Shown: in pieces, positions 1-8,207 of the stretch | Layout of the letters: each line of letters begins with the position of its first letter | How positions within the stretch are numbered: position 1 is the first letter of the stretch | NCBI GenBank assembly: GCA_023399295.1 | Contig: JAEWQF010000073.1 | Span: forward strand, 1-25,318 | Source of the DNA: Bacteroidota bacterium | Lineage (GTDB): Bacteria > Bacteroidota > Bacteroidia > Bacteroidales > Dysgonomonadaceae | Direction of reading: 5' to 3' | DNA: 25,318 bases | Program-made: the position numbers and the translations under genes | Notes under the pieces: generated by a model | Told to the model about the DNA's origin: nothing | The model's input: only the letters and a program-made list of their open reading frames with translations | Database searches by the model: none

Positions 1-1
1 A

Positions 2-1789
2 GAACTGGTGAAAAACCGCTCTTTTGAATTTCCACAAAAACTGATGGGATGGAATATCTTCGGAAACGTAGAGGTGCGTAACGAGGGTGGGCCATTTGAA
101 AGAAACCCCCACTATGTACGGCTCAACTACTCCGGACATGCCCACAAACACACCGGACTGGAAAACGAGGGTTTCCGTGGCATCGGCATCAAGAAAGAGG
201 GCAGCTATCGCTTCTCAGTATGGGCCCGCAACAGCAGCCAGCAGCCGGAACAAAAGATCCGCATCGAACTGGTGGGCAGCGACAATGAGGCGTTTGAAAG
301 GAAAGAACTGGCGATCAGCTCTCCTGAATGGAAGAAATATGAGGTGATCCTTACCTCCCCAAAAGAGGAATCCAAAGCGATGTTGCGAATATTCCTCACC
401 TCGGAGGGAGCGCTTGACCTGGAACATCTCTCCCTTTTCCCCACCGACACCTGGATGGGCAGGGAAAACGGATTGCGACGCGATCTGGTAGAGGCGCTCA
501 ACGAGCTGAACCCGGGGCTGTTTCGTTTTCCCGGTGGTTGCATCATCGAAGGGACCGACCTGGAGACCCGCTACGACTGGAAAAAATCGGTCGGACCAGT
601 GGAAAACCGCCCGCTGAACGAGAATCGCTGGCACTACACCTTTGCCCATCGCTTTTTCCCCGATTACTTCCAGACCTACGGCATGGGGTTCTACGAACTG
701 TTTCTGCTGGCTGAGGACATGGGGGCGGAGCCACTGCCGGTGGTGAATGTGGGTCTGGCATGTCAGTACCAAAATGATGGCGAGCATTGCCATGTGCCGG
801 TAGGTGAGCTGGGCGACTACATCCAGGACGCGCTGGATCTGATCGAATTTGCCAACGGTGCCCCCACTACCACATGGGGCAGGGTCAGGGCTGAGATGGG
901 ACATCCCGAGCCGTTCCACATGAAGTACATCGGCATCGGCAACGAACAGTGGGGTCCGGAATACCCCGCTCGTCTGGAGAAGTTTATCGAGGCTATCAGG
1001 GCACAGTATCCGGAGATGAAGATCATCGGCAGCTCAGGCCCGCAAGCCGAGGGCGAAGCGTTCGAGTATCTCTGGCCGGAGATGAAACGACTCAAGGTGG
1101 ATCTGGTGGATGAACACTACTACCGCCCGCCGCAGTGGTTCCTCGACAATGCAGCCCGCTACGACTCCTACGACCGCAAGGGTCCAAAGGTATTTGCAGG
1201 TGAATATGCCAGTCACCACAAGACAAGGGCCAACAACTTTGAGTCGGCCCTCACCGAAGCATCGTTCATGACCGGTCTGGAACGAAATGCGGATATCGTG
1301 CAGATGGCGACCTATGCTCCACTCCTGGCACATGTGGATGCCTGGCAATGGCGTCCCGACCTGATCTGGTTTGACAACCTGCGTGTAGTACGCTCACCGA
1401 ACTTCTATGTACAGAAATTGTATGGACACCATGCGGGCACACATGTGCTGTCCCTCACCATGAACAAAGCCCCACTCACAGGTCAGGAAGGTTTGTATGC
1501 TTCTTCGGTGATCGACAAGAATAAAAAGGAGATCATCATCAAAATGAGCAATGTGTCAAATGAAAAGAGGGTATTCAACATCACGCTGGAGGGAGTGGCG
1601 AAGAAGTCACAACTGCATCAGCAAGTGGAAGTGATCACCCTCGCGGCAGAGCTGGATGCGGAAAACAGCCTCGAAAACCCGGCTGTTGTGCTGCCTCACT
1701 CCACTTACCAATCGATGCAGGGGAACAAGTTACAGCTTACCGTGAAACCCAATTCATTCAATGTGGTGGTCATCGATTACAGCAATTGA
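2..1789 (+). CDS. Alpha-L-arabinofuranosidase, GH51 family (5' end outside window)
   Basis: This enzyme releases terminal alpha-L-arabinofuranosyl residues from arabinan or arabinoxylan. The frame is open to the window edge: GAA and CTG codons precede the first possible GTG at 8, giving ELVKNRSFEF, which in GH51 enzymes is an internal motif. The true start and any signal peptide therefore lie upstream. Numbered from the GTG, residues 40-145 look like an inserted beta-sandwich (carbohydrate-binding type). The TIM barrel carries the acid/base Glu313 in GIGNEQWG and the probable nucleophile Glu399 in FAGEYASH. FRFPGGC (172-178) is another family signature. The C-terminal ~120 residues are the usual beta-sandwich. 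It ends at TGA 1787-1789 and is followed at once by a terminator. Neighbours do not reveal the polysaccharide locus it may belong to. Family assignment is firm; exact substrate is inferred. Confidence 0.93.
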   Translation, partial: ELVKNRSFEFPQKLMGWNIFGNVEVRNEGGPFERNPHYVRLNYSGHAHKHTGLENEGFRGIGIKKEGSYRFSVWARNSSQQPEQKIRIELVGSDNEAFERKELAISSPEWKKYEVILTSPKEESKAMLRIFLTSEGALDLEHLSLFPTDTWMGRENGLRRDLVEALNELNPGLFRFPGGCIIEGTDLETRYDWKKSVGPVENRPLNENRWHYTFAHRFFPDYFQTYGMGFYELFLLAEDMGAEPLPVVNVGLACQYQNDGEHCHVPVGELGDYIQDALDLIEFANGAPTTTWGRVRAEMGHPEPFHMKYIGIGNEQWGPEYPARLEKFIEAIRAQYPEMKIIGSSGPQAEGEAFEYLWPEMKRLKVDLVDEHYYRPPQWFLDNAARYDSYDRKGPKVFAGEYASHHKTRANNFESALTEASFMTGLERNADIVQMATYAPLLAHVDAWQWRPDLIWFDNLRVVRSPNFYVQKLYGHHAGTHVLSLTMNKAPLTGQEGLYASSVIDKNKKEIIIKMSNVSNEKRVFNITLEGVAKKSQLHQQVEVITLAAELDAENSLENPAVVLPHSTYQSMQGNKLQLTVKPNSFNVVVIDYSN

Positions 1790-1808
1790 TTGAATTGCTG
1801 AATCACCA

Positions 1809-1850
1809 ACAAAAAAGAGGATCCGACACTTGCCGGATCCTCTTTTTTGT
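1809..1850. terminator. Bidirectional rho-independent terminator between convergent genes
   Basis: A perfect 17-bp inverted repeat (1809-1825 and 1834-1850) has an 8-nt loop. The GC-rich inner part GAGGATCCG is flanked by A6 on the left and T6 on the right. The U tract therefore works in both directions, ending the GH51 gene on the plus strand and the guanylyltransferase gene on the minus strand. Confidence 0.93.
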
Positions 1851-1874
1851 GTTACGCGTCATACAATCAGGGCG

Positions 1875-2957
1875 CTACACATATTCATCTCCGAAGCGGA
1901 ATTTCACATCCGTCACAAATTGCTTGATGCGCTGCTCCTCATTCTTCTTGCAGATCAGCAACACGTTGTCGGACTCAGCCACGATGCAATCGTCCAGACC
2001 CTGAATCACCACCAGTTTGTCGTCGCTCATGGCCACCACGTTGTCACTGCTCTCAATGAAGAGCGCCTTGCAATTGAGATTGGCATTGTTGTTTTCATCC
2101 CGCTCAGATATCTCATGCAGCGCACCCCATGTGCCGAGATCGCTCCACCCGAAGTCGGAAATATTGACATAGACGTTGTCTGCTTTTTCAAGGATTCCGT
2201 AGTCGATGGAGATATTGGGACAAAAAGGAAAGGTCTCATCCACGAACTGTTTCTCACGTGGGGTGTTGAAGTACTCCTTACCCTCGTCAAACTTCTGCAC
2301 CACATCGGGCAGGTAACTTCTGAAAGCATTCAGGATCGTGTTCACATTCCAAAGAAAAATACCGGAGTTCCACATAAACTCACCACTCTCCAGAAACTTT
2401 TTGGCCAGCTCCAGGTCAGGCTTCTCAGTAAAAGCTTTCACCTTCTCAATTCCTTCGCCATTGTCACCCTCCACCTGGATATATCCATAGCCTGTCTCGG
2501 GGCGACTGGGCCTTATGCCAAGCGTGAGCAAAACCGGGTTCTTCTCCACGAAGGCCAGCCCGTTGCGCATATCGGCCGAGAAAAGGTCTTCTCGCAGGAT
2601 GAGGTGATCGGAAGGAGCCACAATGATGTTCGCATCGGGATCAACCGCATGGATGCGGTAAGTGGCAAAGGCGATGGCCGGAGCGGTGTTGCGTCGCAAT
2701 GGCTCCAGGAGCAACTGGCTTTTACCCAGTTCGGGAAGCTGTTGCTGTGTCATTTCGGCATAGGCGTCGTTGGTGACAATATAAATATTTTCCGGCGGTA
2801 CAATCTTACTGAACCTGTCGTAAGTGCTTTGTAACAATGACCGTCCCGTACCGAAAAAATCGAGAAACTGTTTCGGTTTACCCTCTTTGCTGAAAGGCCA
2901 AAAACGGCTGCCAACACCACCGCTCATGATCACACAATAATGATGATTGTTTCTCAT
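1875..2957 (-). CDS. manC: Mannose-1-phosphate guanylyltransferase (short form)
   Basis: The enzyme makes GDP-mannose from mannose-1-phosphate and GTP, feeding GDP-fucose and GDP-mannose glycans of the envelope. The N-terminal nucleotide-binding signature is at about residues 13-30 (SGGVGSRFWPFS, then KPKQFL). APSDHLI near 110 and FGWSDLGTWGALHE near 270 are typical of the GDP-mannose pyrophosphorylase branch. At 360 residues it contains only the nucleotidyltransferase part and lacks the C-terminal phosphomannose isomerase cupin of the ~480-residue bifunctional proteins, as is common in Bacteroidales. The ATG at 2955-2957 starts directly at the conserved N-terminus. It is monocistronic between a terminator and a 250-bp AT-rich gap. 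No convincing promoter was found upstream. The symbol manC is conventional for this activity. Confidence 0.9.
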   Translation of the reverse strand: MRNNHHYCVIMSGGVGSRFWPFSKEGKPKQFLDFFGTGRSLLQSTYDRFSKIVPPENIYIVTNDAYAEMTQQQLPELGKSQLLLEPLRRNTAPAIAFATYRIHAVDPDANIIVAPSDHLILREDLFSADMRNGLAFVEKNPVLLTLGIRPSRPETGYGYIQVEGDNGEGIEKVKAFTEKPDLELAKKFLESGEFMWNSGIFLWNVNTILNAFRSYLPDVVQKFDEGKEYFNTPREKQFVDETFPFCPNISIDYGILEKADNVYVNISDFGWSDLGTWGALHEISERDENNNANLNCKALFIESSDNVVAMSDDKLVVIQGLDDCIVAESDNVLLICKKNEEQRIKQFVTDVKFRFGDEYV

Positions 2958-3158
2958 ATCTAAGATTATATAATTTTGATAAGTAAAGGAATCGTTGCTC
3001 GTTCATTTTCAATCTGAATGTCATTTTGAATCTACAATAAATCATCTTTTTATGACAATCTGTTCCTGTAACACCCAATTGCATCCTTAAAGATACAAAA
3101 CATATCGCAAACAGGCTAGAAAAGCCGGCGATAATGTTGCAAAAAAATGGCAGATCGC

Positions 3159-3189
3159 TTTCATTATCCCAAAAAAAGAGCTACTTTTG
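3159..3189 (+). promoter_or_regulatory. Promoter of tRNA-Leu (Bacteroidota type)
   Basis: The -7 box TACTTTTG (3182-3189) matches TAnnTTTG fully. A TTTC at 3159-3162, 19 nt upstream, approximates the -33 TTTG. Expected transcription start is about 3197, a few bases before the tRNA at 3209. Confidence 0.72.
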
Positions 3190-3208
3190 CAGGCACTTTC
3201 TACAACAT

Positions 3209-3292
3209 GCCCAGATGGCGGAATTGGTAGACGCGCTGGTCTCAAACACCAGTGGATTCACTTCCATGCCGGTTCGATCCCGGCTCTGGGTA
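3209..3292 (+). tRNA. tRNA-Leu (anticodon CAA)
   Basis: This 84-nt class II tRNA has acceptor GCCCAGA pairing with TCTGGGT; the G1-U72 pair is usual for tRNA-Leu. The anticodon arm GCTGGT/ACCAGT has loop CTCAAAC, so the anticodon is CAA, reading UUG. A long variable arm and T-loop TTCGATC are present. The discriminator is A3292. The following bases are CCC, so the CCA end is not encoded. Confidence 0.95.
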
Positions 3293-3301
3293 CCCGGAAA
3301 G

Positions 3302-3344
3302 AAAAAACCCTGATTGACAATTGCTCAGTTGGGGTTTTTTATTT
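3302..3344 (+). terminator. Terminator of tRNA-Leu transcript
   Basis: A6CCC (3302-3310) pairs with GGGT6 (3332-3340), and an inner CTGA/TCAG extends the helix. The T6 tract on the plus strand follows directly, so this ends the tRNA transcript. The mirrored A tract may also block minus-strand readthrough. Confidence 0.75.
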
Positions 3345-3356
3345 CATACGGGTCAT

Positions 3357-3384
3357 AAAAAAAAGCCACCCCGACGGATGGCTC
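3357..3384 (-). terminator. Terminator of enolase gene
   Basis: On the minus strand AGCCATCC pairs with GGGTGGCT (8 bp with one G-U) and is followed by at least seven T. It lies 25-50 nt after the enolase stop codon. Confidence 0.85.
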
Positions 3385-3408
3385 TTTCAGTTTGTATCAG
3401 AAAGATTG

Positions 3409-4692
3409 TTACTTGATCTTCTTATAGCCGTAAACAGCGCGGTCGCCCAATTCCTCCTCAATACGGAGCAGCTGGTTGTACTTGGCCATACGGTCGGAAC
3501 GGCTCAGTGAACCGGTCTTGATCTGTCCGGCATTGGTGGCAACCGAGATGTCGGCGATGGTCGCATCTTCGGTTTCACCCGAGCGGTGCGAGGTCACACT
3601 GGTGTATCCGTTGCGATGTGCCATCTCGATGGCGTTCAGCGTTTCGGTGAGTGTGCCGATCTGGTTTACCTTGATCAGGATTGAGTTGGCACATCCCAGC
3701 TTGATGCCCTTTTCGAGGAACTCCACGTTGGTCACGAACAGGTCGTCACCCACCAGCTGGCATCTGTCGCCAATCTTGTCGGTGAGCAGTTTCCATCCGT
3801 CCCAGTCACCTTCGTCCATTCCGTCTTCGATGGAATCGATCGGATACTTAGAGATCAGCTCGGCCAGATAATCAGCCTGCTCGGCAGAGCTGCGTTTCTT
3901 GCCATTGGCTCCTTCAAACTTGGAATAGTCATAGACGCCATCCTTGTAGAACTCGGAAGCGGCACAATCGAGGCCGATCATCACATCCTTGCCCGGCACG
4001 TAACCGGCATTCTTCACAGCGAGGAGAATGGACTCCAGCGCCTCTTCGGTGCCGCCAGCCAGGTTGGGGGCGAATCCGCCTTCATCACCTACCGCAGTGC
4101 TCAATCCCTTGTCGTGCAACACCTTCTTCAATGAGTGGAACACTTCGGCACCCATACGGAGACCTTCTCTGAATGAGTTGGCGCCTACCGGACGAATCAT
4201 GAACTCCTGAAATGCAATGGGGGCATCGGAATGCGAACCCCCGTTGATGATGTTCATCATGGGAACGGGCAGCACATAGGTGTTGGTGCCACCAATGTAA
4301 CGATAGAGCGGCAGACCCAGGTAATCGGCGGCAGCCTTTGCTACGGCCAGCGAGACACCCAACAGCGCGTTGGCACCCAGGTTCGATTTGGTCTTGGTGC
4401 CATCCAGATCCAGCATCTTGGCGTCGATGGCATTCTGTTCCAGCACGTTCATGCCCAGCAAAGCAGGCGCAATCACCTCGTTGATGTTGGTTACAGCTTT
4501 CAACACACCCTTGCCGAGGTAGCGACCCTTGTCACCATCACGCAGCTCAAGTGCCTCGTTCTCGCCAGTTGAAGCACCGGATGGAACAGCGGCACGACCA
4601 AAAGCACCCGACTCGGTCAATACATCCACTTCCACTGTCGGATTCCCTCTGGAGTCCAACACTTCTCTTCCTGAAATACTTACGATTCTCAT
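3409..4692 (-). CDS. eno: Enolase (phosphopyruvate hydratase)
   Basis: Cytosolic glycolytic enzyme that interconverts 2-phosphoglycerate and phosphoenolpyruvate with Mg2+. At 427 residues it has the usual length. The protein begins MRIVSISGREVLDSRGNPTVE, the canonical N-terminus. SGASTGENEALELRD (substrate loop) lies near 40-55, GDEGGFAPN near 205, SIEDGMDEGDWDGW near 287, GDDLFVTN near 313, catalytic-lysine segment KVNQIGTLTET near 338, and SHRSGETED near 367. No key residue is missing. The ATG at 4690-4692 follows an approximately 90-nt leader from a good promoter, and the gene has its own terminator, so it is probably monocistronic. Confidence 0.98.
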   Translation of the reverse strand: MRIVSISGREVLDSRGNPTVEVDVLTESGAFGRAAVPSGASTGENEALELRDGDKGRYLGKGVLKAVTNINEVIAPALLGMNVLEQNAIDAKMLDLDGTKTKSNLGANALLGVSLAVAKAAADYLGLPLYRYIGGTNTYVLPVPMMNIINGGSHSDAPIAFQEFMIRPVGANSFREGLRMGAEVFHSLKKVLHDKGLSTAVGDEGGFAPNLAGGTEEALESILLAVKNAGYVPGKDVMIGLDCAASEFYKDGVYDYSKFEGANGKKRSSAEQADYLAELISKYPIDSIEDGMDEGDWDGWKLLTDKIGDRCQLVGDDLFVTNVEFLEKGIKLGCANSILIKVNQIGTLTETLNAIEMAHRNGYTSVTSHRSGETEDATIADISVATNAGQIKTGSLSRSDRMAKYNQLLRIEEELGDRAVYGYKKIK

Positions 4693-4790
4693 GTTGTTGA
4701 ATTTTTTATAATAATCTATCCTTGTTGTATGCTAAGCGATTGCCTGATAAGCTGATACCCTAAAAAAAGAACTGTTGCGGAATCGGCATA

Positions 4791-4818
4791 CAAAGATACT
4801 GATTTTTTTGCGAATCAA
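4791..4818 (-). promoter_or_regulatory. Promoter of eno
   Basis: On the minus strand TATCTTTG (4798 down to 4791) matches the -7 consensus exactly. TTG (4818-4816) lies 17 nt upstream as a -33 candidate. Expected start near 4784 gives a leader of about 90 nt, which contains a weak heptamer-like sequence (4733-4760). Confidence 0.7.
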
Positions 4819-4865
4819 TGAGTTTGTGGTTGGAAAGTTAGGTTAAAGGATGATAACAGTGATTG

Positions 4866-4893
4866 TCAAAAGCAATTCCATCAATGGATTGCA
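4866..4893 (-). terminator. Possible terminator after the marC-family gene
   Basis: Just after the stop codon, the minus strand can fold GCAA-TCCA with TGGA-(A)-TTGC around a 4-nt loop, followed by TTTTG. The helix has a bulge and the T tract is short, so this is a weak call. Confidence 0.4.
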
Positions 4894-5502
4894 TCAGGAC
4901 ACACCACCATTAACAGTAGCAATCAGGACACTCAGGTTGGAAGTGAGCAGCTTCACCGAGATGGCCATCAGGATCACACCAAAGAACTTGCGCAGGATAT
5001 AGGCACCACTCTCACCCAGCAACCTCTTCACCAGGTCGAGGTAGCGCAATACCAGGTAAACGATTGCCAGGTTGAGGACAACAGCTACGATGATGTTGAT
5101 GATATGGAACTCAGCCCGCATTGAAAGCAGCGTAGTGAAGCTGCCCGGGCCAGCAATCAGGGGGAAGACAACGGGGAAGAGGGTCGACGAATTGTCGGTG
5201 TTGGTACTGTCATTCTTGAAAATCTCCACACCAAAGATCATCTCGATGGAGAGGATCAGCAACACGACTGCCCCCGCAACAGCGAAAGCAGACACATCGA
5301 GTTGAAAAAGTTTCAGGATCCACTCACCTACAAAGAGAAAGCCCACCAGAATGGTCAGTGAATAGAAGGCCGCTTTTTCCGGGTGAATCGATTTGTTCTG
5401 ACTTCTCAGATTCAGGAAGATTGGAACGGAACCGGTCACATCAATGATTGCGAACAGGACCAAAAAAGCACTGATTATCTCGACAACGTTGAAAACCATC
5501 AT
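4894..5502 (-). CDS. MarC family integral membrane protein
   Basis: At 202 residues it has the family length and six hydrophobic segments, roughly residues 6-28, 43-66, 70-91, 110-130, 132-155 and 168-195. The motifs IDVTGSVPIFLNL in the first segment and FPLIAGPGSFTTLL in the fourth are the signatures of the MarC/YchE-like family of inner-membrane proteins. The biochemical function of this family is unknown; the old link to multiple antibiotic resistance in E. coli has not held up, so no transport role is claimed. The start is one of two adjacent ATG codons (5502 or 5499). It has its own promoter and no operon partner. Confidence 0.88.
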   Translation of the reverse strand: MMVFNVVEIISAFLVLFAIIDVTGSVPIFLNLRSQNKSIHPEKAAFYSLTILVGFLFVGEWILKLFQLDVSAFAVAGAVVLLILSIEMIFGVEIFKNDSTNTDNSSTLFPVVFPLIAGPGSFTTLLSMRAEFHIINIIVAVVLNLAIVYLVLRYLDLVKRLLGESGAYILRKFFGVILMAISVKLLTSNLSVLIATVNGGVS

Positions 5503-5546
5503 GGGAATTATTTAGAACAATGACAGATTCTGCTTACATTTTGCCA

Positions 5547-5577
5547 CAAAAATAGGCAAAAAGAGCCGATTCTCAAA
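5547..5577 (-). promoter_or_regulatory. Promoter of the marC-family gene
   Basis: On the minus strand TTTG (5577-5574), exactly 19 nt, then TATTTTTG (5554-5547). This matches the Bacteroidota -33/-7 consensus fully. Expected start near 5540 gives a leader of about 40 nt. Confidence 0.78.
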
Positions 5578-5653
5578 ATCTATGGGTGAAATGTATCGTT
5601 CAGTGCGCTTTTTTTTCTGCAAGCAGTGCGGTCTCAACAGGTCACGAACAGGC

Positions 5654-5686
5654 AAAAAAAATAAGGCTCTTGACGCAAGAGCCTTA
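5654..5686 (-). terminator. Terminator of the OmpH-like gene
   Basis: TAAGGCTCTTG and CAAGAGCCTTA (5662-5686) form a perfect 11-bp stem with a 3-nt loop. On the minus strand T8 follows. It ends the small membrane protein/OmpH transcript. Confidence 0.93.
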
Positions 5687-5710
5687 TGGTGGGTCATCAC
5701 TTCGGATGAT

Positions 5711-6355
5711 TCAATTGCCTCCCTCTTCCGGCTTGACAGCGGCGGTGGCGGGTCCGTACCGGTTGTTCAGATAGGTGACCACCTCATTGGTGATGTCATA
5801 CTTCTTGTCCGCATACAGCACGGTGCTGGTGGTGCGGTTGCTGTATATGATCTCGTAATGCTTGTCCTTGCTGAACTCGATCATCCTGGCCTTGATGGTA
5901 TCTTCCATCTGTATGTTCAGTTTCTCCTGCTCCAGCATGAATTCCTGGGTGAGCCGCTCAGCCAGTTGCTGATACTCCTGGTTCATCTGCAAGATCCGTT
6001 CCTGTTCCTGTTGTGCTCTCTCCTGACTCAGGAAAGCATTGTTGCGCAGCTTGCGTTCGAACTCCTGTGCAGCCGAGTTGATCTGGTTCTGCCGCTGGTT
6101 GAGGGTGGCACGGGTACTCTCTTCTTTCCGCAGCAGCGATTCATTCAGGTCTTTCGCGAAATTGTAGTTCATCAACAGTGAATCCACATTCACATAGGCA
6201 ATCGGCAGGGTGATCGAGGAATCGTTTAACAGCAGGGAAAGATCCTTTCCGCTGGTATTACCTGACGTTTTGCCGGCAGTAAAGTGCAGGATGTAAAGAA
6301 CAATAAGTGCAACCGCCAGCACACCACTGACGATGTAAGGAGTAGAATTCTTCAT
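5711..6355 (-). CDS. OmpH/Skp-family periplasmic chaperone-like protein
   Basis: This 214-residue protein has an N-terminal hydrophobic segment (about 6-27, signal peptide or anchor). The motif PIAYVNVDSLLMNYNFAKDL (about 52-71) is typical of OmpH/Skp. A long charged Gln/Glu-rich coiled-coil arm follows (about 72-155), then a beta segment EIIYSN..TSTVLYADKKYDIT, as in the Skp trimer base. Family members bind unfolded outer-membrane proteins in the periplasm. Unlike most Bacteroidota ompH genes it is not beside bamA here, so it may be an accessory paralogue. It follows the small membrane protein gene after a 10-nt gap, implying co-transcription, and is closed by a strong terminator. Confidence 0.82.
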   Translation of the reverse strand: MKNSTPYIVSGVLAVALIVLYILHFTAGKTSGNTSGKDLSLLLNDSSITLPIAYVNVDSLLMNYNFAKDLNESLLRKEESTRATLNQRQNQINSAAQEFERKLRNNAFLSQERAQQEQERILQMNQEYQQLAERLTQEFMLEQEKLNIQMEDTIKARMIEFSKDKHYEIIYSNRTTSTVLYADKKYDITNEVVTYLNNRYGPATAAVKPEEGGN

Positions 6356-6365
6356 TGTAAGGGAT

Positions 6366-6587
6366 TTAAATGTTTTCTGATTTCAACAATTTCTCTATTG
6401 GACTCTCTCTTCGGTTCATCTCAGCATCCTGCGAAGTGGCACAGTGAATACCCCTGTCCTGCATCGCCTGACACTCACCAATGTGAAGACTCGGAAAAGC
6501 ACCCTTGCGGGTAAAGAAAACACGCATCCCCATCATCAGGATGGCGATGAACAGGATGACAATTCCTATCAGTACGATTTTTATCAT
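6366..6587 (-). CDS. Small single-pass membrane protein (73 aa), function unknown
   Basis: The 73-residue protein starts MIKIVLIGIVILFIAILMMG, a single transmembrane helix with few flanking charges. It continues into a short polar tail with two cysteines in GECQAMQDRGIHCATSQD. I read the start as the ATG at 6587 rather than the open-frame ATG at 6629, because a good -7 box lies at 6608-6615, inside the longer version. The shape (N-terminal helix, basic stretch, Cys-x9-Cys tail) recalls small uncharacterised membrane proteins I associate with Bacteroidales, but that is from memory. It is the first gene of a two-gene unit with the OmpH-like gene, suggesting an envelope role. No function is assigned. 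Confidence 0.7.
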   Translation of the reverse strand: MIKIVLIGIVILFIAILMMGMRVFFTRKGAFPSLHIGECQAMQDRGIHCATSQDAEMNRRESPIEKLLKSENI

Positions 6588-6607
6588 ATTGTCTTGTTTT
6601 AACGCCG

Positions 6608-6615
6608 CAAAGATA
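6608..6615 (-). promoter_or_regulatory. -7 box for the small membrane protein/ompH-like unit
   Basis: TATCTTTG on the minus strand matches TAnnTTTG exactly. The -33 element is not clear (a TTTA lies 15 nt upstream). Transcription would start near 6601, about 14 nt before the ATG at 6587, which fixes the shorter reading of the first gene. Confidence 0.6.
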
Positions 6616-6666
6616 GTCCAATTAGCCAATTAAACATCATTTTTTCGACTTAAAGATGCTAAATAT

Positions 6667-6698
6667 TTTGTCAACGAGCGTTTTTTATCGTATTTTTA
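6667..6698 (+). promoter_or_regulatory. Promoter of pepD
   Basis: TTTG (6667-6670), then 20 nt, then TATTTTTA (6691-6698), seven of eight to the -7 consensus. It lies 34 nt before the ATG at 6732 in the divergent gap with the small membrane protein gene. Confidence 0.55.
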
Positions 6699-6731
6699 TC
6701 GACCACATAACCATCAAAAAATAATGAGAGG

Positions 6732-8183
6732 ATGACCATACAAGAACTACAACCTGCTGCCATCTGGCGTTACTTCCACGACATTACACAAATTCCCAGA
6801 CCCTCAAAAAAAGAAGGGAGGATCCTGGCCTATCTGCTCGACTTCGCCAAGGAACACCAACTGGAGGCCACACAAGACAAGGCGGGCAACATACTGATCA
6901 CCAAGCCGGCGACACCCGGCAGAGAAGATGCCCCCACGGTGATCCTGCAATCGCATGTCGACATGGTTTGCGAGAAGAATGCAGGGGTGGAGCACGATTT
7001 CGACAACGATCCCATCGAAACAATCATCGAGGGCGACTGGATCAGGGCCAACGGCACCACACTGGGAGCTGACAACGGCATCGGTGTGGCGGCACAGCTC
7101 GCACTGCTGGCTGCCAAAGACATCACACACGGCAGAATTGAAGCGTTGTTCACGGTGGATGAAGAGACCGGCCTTACGGGAGCCTACTCGCTCGGAGAGG
7201 GTTTCATCACCGGAAACATACTGATCAATCTCGATACGGAAGAGGAGGGTGAGATCTACATCGGCTGTGCCGGGGGAAAAGGCACACGGGCATATTTCAA
7301 ATACAAGGAAAAAGAGGCACCCAAAGGATATTTCTGGTTCCGCACGGAGGTGAAAGGACTTCGCGGGGGTCATTCGGGCAGCGACATCGACAAGGGCTTC
7401 GGCAATGCCAACAAGATGCTCGCCCGTTTCCTCTATTCGCTCATGCGCAAGAAATATGGGATGGTGCTCTCGGAGATTGGCGGAGGGAACCTGCACAATG
7501 CCATTCCGCGTGAAGCATATGCATTGGTGGGAGTGAAGGCCAAATACAAGGAGGAGATGCGGGTGAAAGTGAACACCTTTCTGGCCGATCTCAGAGAAGA
7601 GTTCAAAAACAGCGAACCCAACCTCGACCTGTTGCTCGAGTCGGCGCCCATTCCCTCGAAGGTGATCAACCGGAAAACAACCGACAAGCTGATCCTGTCA
7701 CTCTGCGCATCTCCCCATGGCGTGATTGCCATGAGCAGTGACATTGAAGGTCTTGTGGAGACCTCCACCAACCTTGCATCGGTGAAGATGCTGCCCGACA
7801 ATCGGATCGAGGTGGGTAGCAGTCAGCGCAGCTCCGTGGAGTCACAAAAACAGTATGTGGTGAGCATGGTCTCTTCCCTGTTTACGCTGGCAGGAGCTAA
7901 GGTGACACACAGCGAGGGATACCCCGGCTGGAAACCCAACCCGGAATCGGCCATCCTGGAGTTGGCAAAAAAGGAATACCGGAATCTTTACAACAAAGAG
8001 GCGAAGGTGAAGGCCATTCACGCAGGTCTGGAATGTGGTCTCTTCCTGGAGAAGTACCCCTCACTCGATATGATCTCCATCGGCCCGGACATGACCGATG
8101 TGCACTCTCCCGACGAGAAGATGAAAATCTCCTCGGTAGGCAAGTTCTGGGATTTCCTGGTGAAGATTCTGGAAGCAGTCTGA
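6732..8183 (+). CDS. pepD: Aminoacyl-histidine dipeptidase (cytosol non-specific dipeptidase), M20 family
   Basis: A 483-residue cytosolic zinc dipeptidase, the normal length for PepD. It hydrolyses Xaa-His and many other dipeptides. Expected metal-site residues are visible: His75 and Asp77 in QSHVDMV, bridging Asp114 in LGADNGIG, general base and ligand in DEETG (143-147), Asp168 in INLDTEEEGE, and distal residues His430/Glu434 (HAGLECG) and His458 (DVHSPDEKM). The lid domain carries GGHSG near 213-217. An earlier ATG at 6724 is closed by an in-frame TGA after three codons, so 6732 is the start. A 24-nt gap to the next gene suggests a shared transcript. A peptidase fits the amino-acid-fermenting life style inferred for this group. 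Confidence 0.94.
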   Translation: MTIQELQPAAIWRYFHDITQIPRPSKKEGRILAYLLDFAKEHQLEATQDKAGNILITKPATPGREDAPTVILQSHVDMVCEKNAGVEHDFDNDPIETIIEGDWIRANGTTLGADNGIGVAAQLALLAAKDITHGRIEALFTVDEETGLTGAYSLGEGFITGNILINLDTEEEGEIYIGCAGGKGTRAYFKYKEKEAPKGYFWFRTEVKGLRGGHSGSDIDKGFGNANKMLARFLYSLMRKKYGMVLSEIGGGNLHNAIPREAYALVGVKAKYKEEMRVKVNTFLADLREEFKNSEPNLDLLLESAPIPSKVINRKTTDKLILSLCASPHGVIAMSSDIEGLVETSTNLASVKMLPDNRIEVGSSQRSSVESQKQYVVSMVSSLFTLAGAKVTHSEGYPGWKPNPESAILELAKKEYRNLYNKEAKVKAIHAGLECGLFLEKYPSLDMISIGPDMTDVHSPDEKMKISSVGKFWDFLVKILEAV

Positions 8184-8207
8184 TCAAAAAAAACCTTCCC
8201 TGTGGCG

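Noticed and set aside
215..919. Minus-strand open frame of 234 codons within the GH51 gene
   Set aside because: Antisense to a clear glycosidase; no motif and no promoter.
1830..2834. Plus-strand open frame of 334 codons
   Set aside because: It is fully antisense to the guanylyltransferase gene, has no recognisable domain and begins inside the terminator.
2958..3158. Promoter for manC in the AT-rich gap
   Set aside because: TATCTTTA at 3095-3088 (minus) is one base off, but the nearest TTTG is only 12 nt upstream; not enough to call.
3187..3510. Plus-strand open frame of 107 codons starting before tRNA-Leu
   Set aside because: It reads through the tRNA (GGIGRRAGLKHQ is the translated tRNA), a terminator and the enolase 3' end.
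5582..6181. Plus-strand open frame of 199 codons
   Set aside because: It lies antisense to the OmpH-like gene and runs over its terminator; composition is that of a shadow frame.
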